This document shows, one piece after another, positions 1 through 6,324 of a DNA stretch of 7,311 nt. The DNA is from JBFWNZ01 sp050250795. GTDB taxonomy: Bacteria > Pseudomonadota > Alphaproteobacteria > UBA8366. The DNA lies in NCBI GenBank assembly GCA_050250795.1, contig JBFWNZ010000184.1, positions 1 to 7,311 of the forward strand, in the 5' to 3' direction. Position 1 is the first letter of the stretch. Every line of letters begins with the position of its first letter. Below the pieces are notes generated by a model. It saw only the letters and a list, made by a program, of their open reading frames with translations, was not told where the DNA came from and did no database searches. The translations under genes and the position numbers were made by a program.

Positions 1-17
1 CGTCCGCGCCGGCGCCG

Positions 18-1901
18 CTAGCGGCCGTTCTCGTCGTCTTCGCGGTCCGCGGCATGCGACGGGGCCTCGCCCTCATCCGCCGCCTCGGCATCCGCCTCGA
101 CGGCGTCGTCGTCTTCGGCCTCGTCCGCCTCGGCGTCATCCGTCGCGGCCTCGACCGACGCCGTCTCGTCCGCATCGCGCCGCGGGCGGCGGCGGCGGCG
201 GCGGCGCTTGCGCCCGCCGTCGCCGGTCGTCTCTTCGGTCGCGGCGGCGGCGGCGGCCGGCGGCGGTGCCGTTTCTTCCTCCTCCGGCTCGGCGCGTTCG
301 CGGATGTCGACCACCTCGATGCGGTAGTTCGGCGCCGTAAGGGTGTCGTCGGCCTCGAAGGTGACGGTGAAGTCGTAGCGGGTCTCGATCTCGGCCAGCG
401 CCTTGCGCTTCTGGTTCAGGATGAACAGGGCGATCTCGGACGGCACGATGACCTTGACCCAGCTGGCCCGCTGGCGCAGGCCTTCCTCCTCGATGGCGCG
501 CAGCATGTACAGGCCCGTCCACTCGATGGACCGGACGAAGCCCGTGCCCTGGCAGTGGCGGCACACCATGCTGGAGATTTCCATCAGGCTGGGCCGCAGG
601 CGCTGGCGCGACATCTCCAGCAGCCCGAAATGGCTGATCCGTCCGACCTGGATGCGCGCCCGGTCGTTGCGCAGCGCCTCCTTGAAGCGCCGTTCGACCG
701 CGTGGTTGTTGCGCGACTCCTCCATGTCGATGAAGTCGATGACGATCAAGCCGGCGAGGTCGCGCAGCCGGACCTGACGGGCGACCTCCTCGGCCGCCTC
801 CAGATTGGTCTTGAGGGCGGTTTCTTCGATATGCCGCTCGCGCGTGGCCCGGCCCGAGTTGACGTCGATGGCGACCAGGGCCTCGGTCTGATGGATGACG
901 ATGTAGCCGCCGGACCGCAGCTGCACCTCGGGGCTGTGGATGCCGTCGAGTTGGGCTTCGACCTGATAGCGCTGGAACACCGGCACGCCGTCGCCCTTGT
1001 AGCGCTGCACGCGGCGGGCATGGCTGGGCATCAGGGCTTTCATGAAATCCTTGGCATGGCGGTAGCCGTCATCGCCGTCGATGAGGATTTCGTCGATATC
1101 CTTGGAGTAGAGGTCGCGGATCGCCCGCTTGATCAGGTTCGCTTCCTCGTAGATCAGGCTGGGCGCGGTGGATTCCAGGGTGGTGGTGCGGATGTCGTCC
1201 CACAGCCGCAGCAGGTAGTCGTAGTCGCGGCGGATTTCGGCTTTCGAGCGCTCCGATCCGGCGGTGCGCAGGATGACGGCCATGCCCTCGGGAATCTTGA
1301 GGTCCTCGATCACCGACTTGAGCCGCTTGCGGTCGGTGGCGTTGGTGATCTTGCGGCTGATGCCGCCGCCCTTGCCGGTGTTCGGCATCAGCACGCAATA
1401 GCGGCCCGGCAGCGAGAGATAGGTGGTGAGCGCGGCGCCCTTGTTGCCGCGCTCTTCCTTCACGACCTGCACCAGCATGATCTGCCGGCGCTTGATGACT
1501 TCCTGGATCTTGTAGCGCTGAACCCGCGAGCGGCGCGGCTCGACCGCCTCGAACTCGTCGCCGCCGACGACATCGACCGCCTCGCCGTTGCCGTTCTCGC
1601 CATCGGCTTCCGCGGCCGGCTGCTCCTCGGCGATCAGCTTTTCGCGGTCGGCGACCGGAATCTGATAGTAGTCGGGATGGATTTCGTTAAAGGCGAGGAA
1701 GCCGTGCCGGTTCCCGCCATATTCCACGAACGCCGCCTGAAGCGACGGTTCGACCCGCGTTACCTTCGCGAGGTAGATGTTGCCTTTGAGCTGTTTCCTG
1801 GCTTCGGTCTCGTAATCGAATTCCTCAAGCCGGTTTCCGTCCAATACGACCACCCGGGTCTCTTCCGGGTAGGCCGCATCGATAAGCATCCTGCGTGCCA
1901 T
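18..1901 (-). CDS. rne: Ribonuclease E (Rne/Rng family endoribonuclease), short-tailed
   Basis: 627-aa endoribonuclease that makes the initiating cuts in mRNA decay and processes rRNA/tRNA precursors in the cytoplasm, usually as degradosome scaffold. The N-terminal RNase H-like/S1 region (about 1-150) is interrupted by an acidic insert (about 90-122), as is common in alphaproteobacterial RNase E. The DNase I-like catalytic part carries AIDVNSGRATR with D346 and VIDFIDM with D389. Their 43-residue spacing equals that of E. coli D303/D346. The Zn-link motif CRHC (C447, C450) aligns with E. coli C404/C407, and the small domain ends near 535. The tail has only about 90 residues: Ala/Pro-rich, a basic block at 563-575 (KRRRRRRRPRR) and an acidic end. 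Most family members in this class have several hundred tail residues (known of the family). Start chosen at the ATG at 1901: GGAG lies 7 nt upstream, and the MLIDA core start follows. A longer reading to 2063 has non-family N-terminal sequence. It is divergent from amiC. Confidence 0.96.
   Translation of the reverse strand: MARRMLIDAAYPEETRVVVLDGNRLEEFDYETEARKQLKGNIYLAKVTRVEPSLQAAFVEYGGNRHGFLAFNEIHPDYYQIPVADREKLIAEEQPAAEADGENGNGEAVDVVGGDEFEAVEPRRSRVQRYKIQEVIKRRQIMLVQVVKEERGNKGAALTTYLSLPGRYCVLMPNTGKGGGISRKITNATDRKRLKSVIEDLKIPEGMAVILRTAGSERSKAEIRRDYDYLLRLWDDIRTTTLESTAPSLIYEEANLIKRAIRDLYSKDIDEILIDGDDGYRHAKDFMKALMPSHARRVQRYKGDGVPVFQRYQVEAQLDGIHSPEVQLRSGGYIVIHQTEALVAIDVNSGRATRERHIEETALKTNLEAAEEVARQVRLRDLAGLIVIDFIDMEESRNNHAVERRFKEALRNDRARIQVGRISHFGLLEMSRQRLRPSLMEISSMVCRHCQGTGFVRSIEWTGLYMLRAIEEEGLRQRASWVKVIVPSEIALFILNQKRKALAEIETRYDFTVTFEADDTLTAPNYRIEVVDIRERAEPEEEETAPPPAAAAAATEETTGDGGRKRRRRRRRPRRDADETASVEAATDDAEADEAEDDDAVEADAEAADEGEAPSHAADREDDENGR
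185..205. repeat. (GGC)7 trinucleotide tract inside rne
   Basis: Seven perfect GGC units on the plus strand encode part of the polyarginine block (about residues 565-572) of RNase E on the minus strand. A second GGC/GCG-rich run at about 241-256 encodes the polyalanine stretch (about 549-555). Such tracts can change length by slippage in whole codons without breaking the frame. Confidence 0.8.
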
Positions 1902-2264
1902 TAGGTGTCTCCGACGCGCGTGGCCATGCACCGCAGCCGAAGCGGCGGTCCTGGCGCGCGTCCATGTCTGGCGAAGCCTGTGGCATCCGGGCGGCGCAGT
2001 GCCGCCGGCGACGCCGGTCGGCCATCGGCACGGCCGGCGCGCGATTGCTCCGGCTCCGGTCATTCTCGGAGCCGAATCTCGGGACAGGCTTCAACGATTG
2101 CATCAAAACGCGGTTTCTCTTCAACGCTGCCGCCGGGGCGTCCGACGTGTCCGCCGGGTCTCCCGCGGCCCTGTCACGCGCGCTTTCGCACGTCGATCCA
2201 GTGCCTTACGGCCGAAATTTGGGCGGCACGATCCGTCCGCGCCGCGCGGCCACTGCCTGACCGC
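1902..2264 (-). promoter_or_regulatory. Long structured 5' leader of rne (candidate autoregulatory element)
   Basis: If the minus-strand promoter at 2271-2299 is used, rne has a leader of about 363 nt. Within it, GAAGCCTGT (2084-2092 read on minus) is perfectly complementary to ACAGGCTTC (1973-1981 read on minus). This 9-bp long-range helix would enclose several local hairpins: an 8-bp perfect stem CGGCTCCG/CGGAGCCG with an 8-nt loop (2051-2074), a 6-bp CGCCGG/CCGGCG stem (2012-2039) and a 6-bp GGCGGC/GCCGCC stem with a 5-nt loop (1990-2006). A more A/U-rich single-stranded stretch lies just 5' of it (about 2095-2120). E. coli rne has a leader of about 361 nt through which RNase E cuts its own mRNA (established). 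The analogy here is inference, and high GC makes some hairpins likely by chance. No supported small gene lies in this stretch. Confidence 0.4.
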
Positions 2265-2270
2265 GGCGCA

Positions 2271-2299
2271 AGCATAGACCGATGTTCCGGCGGTAGCAA
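2271..2299 (-). promoter_or_regulatory. Candidate sigma-70-type promoter for rne
   Basis: On the minus strand, TTGCTA (2299-2294) is followed after exactly 17 nt by TATGCT (2276-2271). Each hexamer matches 4 of 6 consensus positions. Transcription would start near 2264. A weaker alternative closer to the gene is TTGAAG (2124-2119), 16 nt, TGCAAT (2102-2097), starting near 2090. Pattern match only. Confidence 0.4.
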
Positions 2300-2343
2300 G
2301 TTGCAGCGATACGGGACTTCTCGCGGGGAAAGCGCCGGTCGAT

Positions 2344-2353
2344 CAAGCGCTTG
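2344..2353. promoter_or_regulatory. 10-bp perfect palindrome upstream of amiC promoter (possible operator)
   Basis: CAAGCGCTTG is a perfect palindrome ending 15 bp before the candidate amiC -35 hexamer, in the divergent region between rne and amiC. The position would suit a dimeric regulator. A single copy of a 10-bp palindrome can occur by chance, and I recognise no regulator consensus. Confidence 0.2.
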
Positions 2354-2368
2354 GCGCGTGGAAAGGCG

Positions 2369-2398
2369 TTGCGGATCGGCGCCCGGCGGGGATATATG
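2369..2398 (+). promoter_or_regulatory. Candidate sigma-70-type promoter for amiC-mrcA-prfB
   Basis: TTGCGG (2369-2374), an 18-nt spacer and TATATG (2393-2398). The GATATATGTA patch is the most A/T-rich spot near the gene. A start near 2405 would leave a leader of about 36 nt before the amiC ATG. Shifted -10 choices within the same patch are possible. Confidence 0.4.
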
Positions 2399-2440
2399 TA
2401 GCGTTGGCGAGGGCAGTCAGGCGCAAGATTGTGTGAGGTG

Positions 2441-3688
2441 ATGGCGCGACTCGCAGCGCGGTGGGGACGGGTCCTGGCGATTCTGGCGGTCGTGGCCATG
2501 GCGGCCGCGTGGCCGGCGCGTGCGGCTGCCCCGACCGTGATCGAGGCACGAATCGGCATCGCCGCCGACGGCACGCGCTTCGTCATCGAAGCGACCGAAG
2601 CGCTGCCCTATCGCATCTTCACCCTCGCCGATCCCTATCGGGTGGTGATCGACCTGCCCGAGGTGGACTGGCGGGTCCCGGCGACGCCCATGAACGCGTC
2701 GGTGGGGGTGGTCGCCAACTATCGGTACGGCCTGTTCAAGCCGGGGCACAGCCGGATCGTCCTAGACCTGACCGTTCCCGCGACGATCAGCCGGCATTTC
2801 GCGATGACGCCGGCCGGCGGCAGCCAGCACCGCCTGGTGATCGATCTCGCCCCCATCGACGATGGCAGTTTCCGTCAGGCGATCAGCAAGGTGGTGACGC
2901 GGGGGTGGAGCGAACCCGGCCCCCTGCGCGACGCGCCCGAGGCGGTCGGCCGCTCGGCGCCCACGCCGGTTCCTGCGCCGGATGCGCGGTCGGGCCGCCG
3001 TACGGTGGTGATCGACGCCGGGCATGGCGGCGTCGATCCCGGCGCCATCGGGGCCAGCGGCACGTATGAGAAGCACGTCACCCTGGCGGTGGCGCAGGCG
3101 GTCAAGCGGACATTGGAGCGGACGGGCCGCTATCGGGTGGTGCTGACCCGCGACAACGACGTCTATGTGCCGCTGCGCGAGCGCTATCAGCGCGCGGAAA
3201 CGGCCGGCGCCGAGTTGTTCCTGTCGCTGCACGCGGATTCCATCGACAACAGCGTCATCAGGGGCTCGTCCGTCTATTCGCTGTCCGAACAGGCCTCGGA
3301 CCGCGAGGCGGAAGCCCTTGCGACCAAGGAGAACCGCTCCGACGTCATCGCGGGCGTCGATCTGTCGAACCAGTCCGATGCGGTGGCATCCTTCCTGATC
3401 TCGCTGCGGCAGCGCGAGACGATGAACGAATCCGCAGTTTTTGCGCAGACCCTGATCGGCGAGTTGAAGGACCAGATCCTCGTGCTGCGCAACACGCACC
3501 GTTTCGCCGGCTTCGCGGTGCTGAAATCGCCGGACGTTCCCTCGGTTCTGGTCGAGTTGGGGTATCTGTCGAACCGGCGCGACGAAAAGGAATTGAACAC
3601 CGATACGTTCCGCAGTCGCGTCGGCCAGGCGGTGCTGCGGGCCGCCGATGCGTATTTCGCGCGCAAGGACCGCTTGAGCCGGTCTTAG
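2441..3688 (+). CDS. amiC: N-acetylmuramoyl-L-alanine amidase, AmiC type (AMIN + Amidase_3)
   Basis: 415-aa periplasmic zinc amidase that cleaves the bond between N-acetylmuramic acid and L-alanine of the stem peptide, needed for daughter-cell separation. Residues 1-28 form a Sec signal peptide: basic N-terminus, hydrophobic core and ARA before a likely cut at A28/A29. The AMIN domain (about 31-140) targets septal peptidoglycan. A Pro/Ala-rich linker (about 160-185) leads to the catalytic domain (187-408). Zinc ligands are visible as H195 (IDAGHGG), E210 (TYEKH) and H264 (SLHAD), with the catalytic glutamate E372 (VELGYLSN). The helical insert at about 280-345 corresponds to the segment that blocks the active site until an EnvC/LytM-type activator binds (family knowledge). 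The start is uncertain: the ATG at 2441 has GAGG only 2 nt away, and an in-frame TTG at 2429 would add four residues (MCEV). Later starts would lose the signal peptide. mrcA follows after 87 nt. Confidence 0.95.
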   Translation: MARLAARWGRVLAILAVVAMAAAWPARAAAPTVIEARIGIAADGTRFVIEATEALPYRIFTLADPYRVVIDLPEVDWRVPATPMNASVGVVANYRYGLFKPGHSRIVLDLTVPATISRHFAMTPAGGSQHRLVIDLAPIDDGSFRQAISKVVTRGWSEPGPLRDAPEAVGRSAPTPVPAPDARSGRRTVVIDAGHGGVDPGAIGASGTYEKHVTLAVAQAVKRTLERTGRYRVVLTRDNDVYVPLRERYQRAETAGAELFLSLHADSIDNSVIRGSSVYSLSEQASDREAEALATKENRSDVIAGVDLSNQSDAVASFLISLRQRETMNESAVFAQTLIGELKDQILVLRNTHRFAGFAVLKSPDVPSVLVELGYLSNRRDEKELNTDTFRSRVGQAVLRAADAYFARKDRLSRS

Positions 3689-3711
3689 TCCCGCCTTATT
3701 TCTGGCAGAGC

Positions 3712-3728
3712 ATGCCCGTTGCGGGCAT
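3712..3728 (+). repeat. 7-bp inverted repeat (hairpin) between amiC and mrcA
   Basis: ATGCCCG (3712-3718) and CGGGCAT (3722-3728) pair perfectly around a 3-nt loop TTG, 24 nt after the amiC stop. No T-run follows, so it is not a standard intrinsic terminator. It could act as a stability or processing hairpin, or be incidental. Confidence 0.45.
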
Positions 3729-3775
3729 CGGCATGGCGCCGCCGGACATGCACGGCCGCCCGGACAGGATACGGT

Positions 3776-6244
3776 ATGGTCAGAGTACTGGTTTACATGC
3801 TTTCGGGGCTCATCGGCCTGGCGATCATCGGCGCCGGCGGGGCGGCCTTCATGCTGTGGCGGTATGGTCGGGACCTGCCGGACTATACGCAGCTTGCGCG
3901 CTACGAGCCGCCGACCGTGACCCGCGTGCATGCCGGCGACGGACGCATGATCACCGAATACGCGACCGAGCGCCGCGTGTTCGTGCCCTATGCGGCGATC
4001 CCAAAGCACGTGGTCGAAGCCTTCGTGGCCTCCGAGGACCAGAACTTCTTCACCCATTCGGGCGTCGATCCGATGGCGCTGATCCGCGCGGCCGTCACCA
4101 ACCTGGTCCATATGGGCAGCAACCGGCGCCCGGTCGGCGCGTCGACGATCACCCAGCAGGTGACCAAGAATTTCCTGCTGACCAACGAGGTGTCGATCGA
4201 ACGCAAGATCAAGGAAGCGATCCTGGCCTTCCGCATGGAGCAGGCCTTTTCCAAGGAACGCATCCTCGAACTTTACCTGAACGAGATCTATCTCGGCTAC
4301 GGCTCCTACGGCGTTGCGGCGGCGGCGCTGAACTACTTCAACAAGTCGCTGGACGAACTCACGATCGCCGAGGCGGCCTATCTGTCGGCGCTGCCGAAGG
4401 CGCCCAACAACTATCATCCGATCCGTGCGCACGATGCCGCCGTGGCGCGCCGCAACTGGGCCATCGGCCGGATGCAGGAAGAGGGCTATATCGACGCGGC
4501 CACGGCGCGCCTGGCGCAGGCGGAGCAGCTGACCGTGGTGCCGCGCGAGGCGACGCAGATCGTCGAGGCCGACTTCTTCCTGGAAGAGGTCCGCCGCGAC
4601 CTGGCATCGAAGTTCGGCGACAAGGGGCTGTACGAAGGCGGCCTGTCCGTCCGCACGACCCTGGACCCGCAGTTGCAGGCCATTGCCGACGAGGCGCTGC
4701 GCAACGGATTGCGCGCCTATGACCGCCGGCATGGCTGGCGCGGCGCGGTCGCGCGCGTCCCGATGGACAGCAACTGGCTGGCGCGCCTGCGCGAGGTGCC
4801 GCCGCCGGCCGGCATCGGCAAATGGGAACTTGCCGCGGTCCTGAAGGTCGAGGAGACGAGGGCGACCATCGGCCTGCGCGACGGCGCGACCGGCACGATC
4901 CCCTTCTCGGACGTGAAATGGGCCCGCCCGCCCTTGCCGGAGGGCGAGGTCGGTCCGGCGGTCCGCCGCATGGGCGACGTGGTCGCGCCGGGCGACGTGG
5001 TGCTGGTGGAAGCGGCGCTGGAGCCCGAGGTGGACGAGGACGGCGAGGCGAAGCCGGGCCAGACCCTGAAGGTCGCCAACGGCACCTACAGCCTGCGGCA
5101 GATCCCGCGGGTGAACGGCGCGCTGGTCGCGCTCGATCCGCATACCGGCCGCGTCTATGCGATGAGCGGCGGCTACGATTTCGACATCAGCCAGTTCAAC
5201 TGGGCGACCCAGGCCTATCGCCAGCCCGGCTCGGCCTTCAAGCCCTTCGTCTATCTGGCCGCGCTGGAGCATGGCTACACGCCGTCCACGATCATCCTGG
5301 ACGCGCCCTTCGTGATCGATCAGGGGCCGGGCCTGGGCAAGTGGAAGCCCGACAACTACACGAAGCGCTTCTACGGGCCGAGCCCGATGCGCATCGGCAT
5401 CGAGCATTCGCGCAACCTGATGACCGTGCGTCTCGCCCAGGCCATCGGCATGGACGCGGTCGCCGAGGAGGCGGAACGGTTCGGCGTGATGGATAACCTG
5501 CAGCAGACGCTGTCGATGGCGCTGGGCGCGGGCGAGACCACGCTGCTGCGGATCACCACCGGCTATGCGATGCTGGTCAATGGCGGCAAGCGGATTACCC
5601 CGTCGCTGATCGACCGGGTGCAGGACCGCCACGGGCGGACGGTCTACCGCCACGACCAGCGGCCTTGCGAGGGCTGCCAGGTGGCGCATTGGGACCATCA
5701 GACGCCGCCGGTGATTCCGGACCTGCGCGAGCAGATCGTCGATTCGGGCAGCGCTTATCAGGTCGTATCGATGCTGGAGGGCGTGGTTCAGCGCGGCACC
5801 GGCCGGCGCATCGCCGAGCTGGGCAAGCCGCTGGCGGGCAAGACGGGCACGACCAACGACAGCCGCGACGCATGGTTCATCGGCTTTTCGCCCGATCTTG
5901 CCGTGGGTGTGTTCGTCGGCCACGACACGCCCGAGCCGCTGGGCTCGCACGAGACGGGGTCGTCGGTGTCGGTGCCGATCTTCAAGGCCTTCATGGCCAA
6001 GGCGCTGAAGGGCAAGCCCTCGGTGCCGTTCCGCGTTCCGCCGGGCATCCGGCTCGTCCGGGTCGATCCGACGACCGGCCGGCCGGCATCCGCCGGGGAC
6101 AACAAGGCCATCCTGGAAGCCTATAAGGCCGGGACGGAACCGGGCGGCGAGGTGGTGATGATCGACGGCTCCGACGGGCCGGACGGGGATTCCACCACGG
6201 TCCTGCCCGCGACCGGCGCGCCGTCCACGGGCGGTCTTTACTGA
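3776..6244 (+). CDS. mrcA: Penicillin-binding protein 1A, class A (GT51 glycosyltransferase + transpeptidase)
   Basis: 822-aa bifunctional peptidoglycan synthase anchored in the inner membrane, polymerising lipid II and cross-linking stem peptides in the periplasm. A short cytoplasmic end and one membrane segment (about 5-28) come first. The GT51 domain (about 50-230) shows the catalytic E87 in SEDQNFF, then GASTITQQ (121-128), the KERILELYLNEIYLG region (160-174) and a conserved end motif near 198-210. An OB-type insert (about 318-432) typical of PBP1A follows, with an acidic stretch at 412-425. The transpeptidase domain (about 445-740) has the nucleophile S486 and K489 in GSAFK, the S545-R-N547 triad and K689-T-G-T. 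Cysteines C631 and C634 form a CxxC pair near the middle of this domain. The end (about 790-822) is Gly/Ser/Asp-rich and probably disordered. Start at the ATG at 3776 has AGGA 6 nt upstream and places the membrane segment correctly; the longer reading from 3719 adds 19 Arg-rich residues without family character. Confidence 0.96.
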   Translation: MVRVLVYMLSGLIGLAIIGAGGAAFMLWRYGRDLPDYTQLARYEPPTVTRVHAGDGRMITEYATERRVFVPYAAIPKHVVEAFVASEDQNFFTHSGVDPMALIRAAVTNLVHMGSNRRPVGASTITQQVTKNFLLTNEVSIERKIKEAILAFRMEQAFSKERILELYLNEIYLGYGSYGVAAAALNYFNKSLDELTIAEAAYLSALPKAPNNYHPIRAHDAAVARRNWAIGRMQEEGYIDAATARLAQAEQLTVVPREATQIVEADFFLEEVRRDLASKFGDKGLYEGGLSVRTTLDPQLQAIADEALRNGLRAYDRRHGWRGAVARVPMDSNWLARLREVPPPAGIGKWELAAVLKVEETRATIGLRDGATGTIPFSDVKWARPPLPEGEVGPAVRRMGDVVAPGDVVLVEAALEPEVDEDGEAKPGQTLKVANGTYSLRQIPRVNGALVALDPHTGRVYAMSGGYDFDISQFNWATQAYRQPGSAFKPFVYLAALEHGYTPSTIILDAPFVIDQGPGLGKWKPDNYTKRFYGPSPMRIGIEHSRNLMTVRLAQAIGMDAVAEEAERFGVMDNLQQTLSMALGAGETTLLRITTGYAMLVNGGKRITPSLIDRVQDRHGRTVYRHDQRPCEGCQVAHWDHQTPPVIPDLREQIVDSGSAYQVVSMLEGVVQRGTGRRIAELGKPLAGKTGTTNDSRDAWFIGFSPDLAVGVFVGHDTPEPLGSHETGSSVSVPIFKAFMAKALKGKPSVPFRVPPGIRLVRVDPTTGRPASAGDNKAILEAYKAGTEPGGEVVMIDGSDGPDGDSTTVLPATGAPSTGGLY

Positions 6245-6324
6245 TGTCGGCGCTTGCCCGCGCGGGCGGCATCGGCTAGACGGACCCGCGCCCAGCGCAT
6301 CCGCCAGCAGGGGAGTTCAGACAG
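6245..6324 (+). other. mrcA-prfB intergenic spacer
   Basis: 80 nt containing a 12-bp G/C palindrome GCCCGCGCGGGC (6256-6267), flanked by weakly pairing GATGTC/GGCATC. No T-run follows, so intrinsic termination is not supported. I see no convincing promoter here. prfB is probably transcribed from upstream or from within mrcA. Confidence 0.4.
6309..6315 (+). promoter_or_regulatory. Ribosome binding site of prfB
   Basis: AGGGGAG lies 9 nt before the ATG at 6325. It supports that start, which is needed because the zero-frame ORF from it is only 23 codons long and would otherwise be overlooked. Confidence 0.7.

Noticed and set aside
54..1904. A 616-codon plus-strand open frame antisense to rne.
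   Set aside because: Same high-GC shadow effect. The product is a Leu/Val/Asp/Gly/Arg-rich sequence without domains, and rne on the other strand is unmistakable.
1902..2063. An N-terminal extension of RNase E from a start at 2063.
   Set aside because: The 54 extra residues are Arg/Ala/Thr-rich with no RNase E similarity, while the ATG at 1901 has GGAG at 7-nt spacing and the family-typical MLIDA start just after it.
1895..2441. Several overlapping 90-180-codon open frames in the rne-amiC intergenic region.
   Set aside because: They overlap one another on both strands, are Arg/Ser/Ala/Pro-rich, lack clear ribosome binding sites and family features, and lie in sequence better explained as leader and promoters.
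3712..3728. Intrinsic terminator after amiC.
   Set aside because: The 7-bp stem is present but is followed by CGGCATGG rather than a T-run.
2762..5950. A 1062-codon open frame on the minus strand antisense to amiC and mrcA.
   Set aside because: The plus strand encodes two proteins with all family motifs intact. The antisense product is Arg/His/Gln/Asp-rich with no recognisable domain, as expected when a high-GC gene with G/C-ending codons removes stops from an opposite frame.
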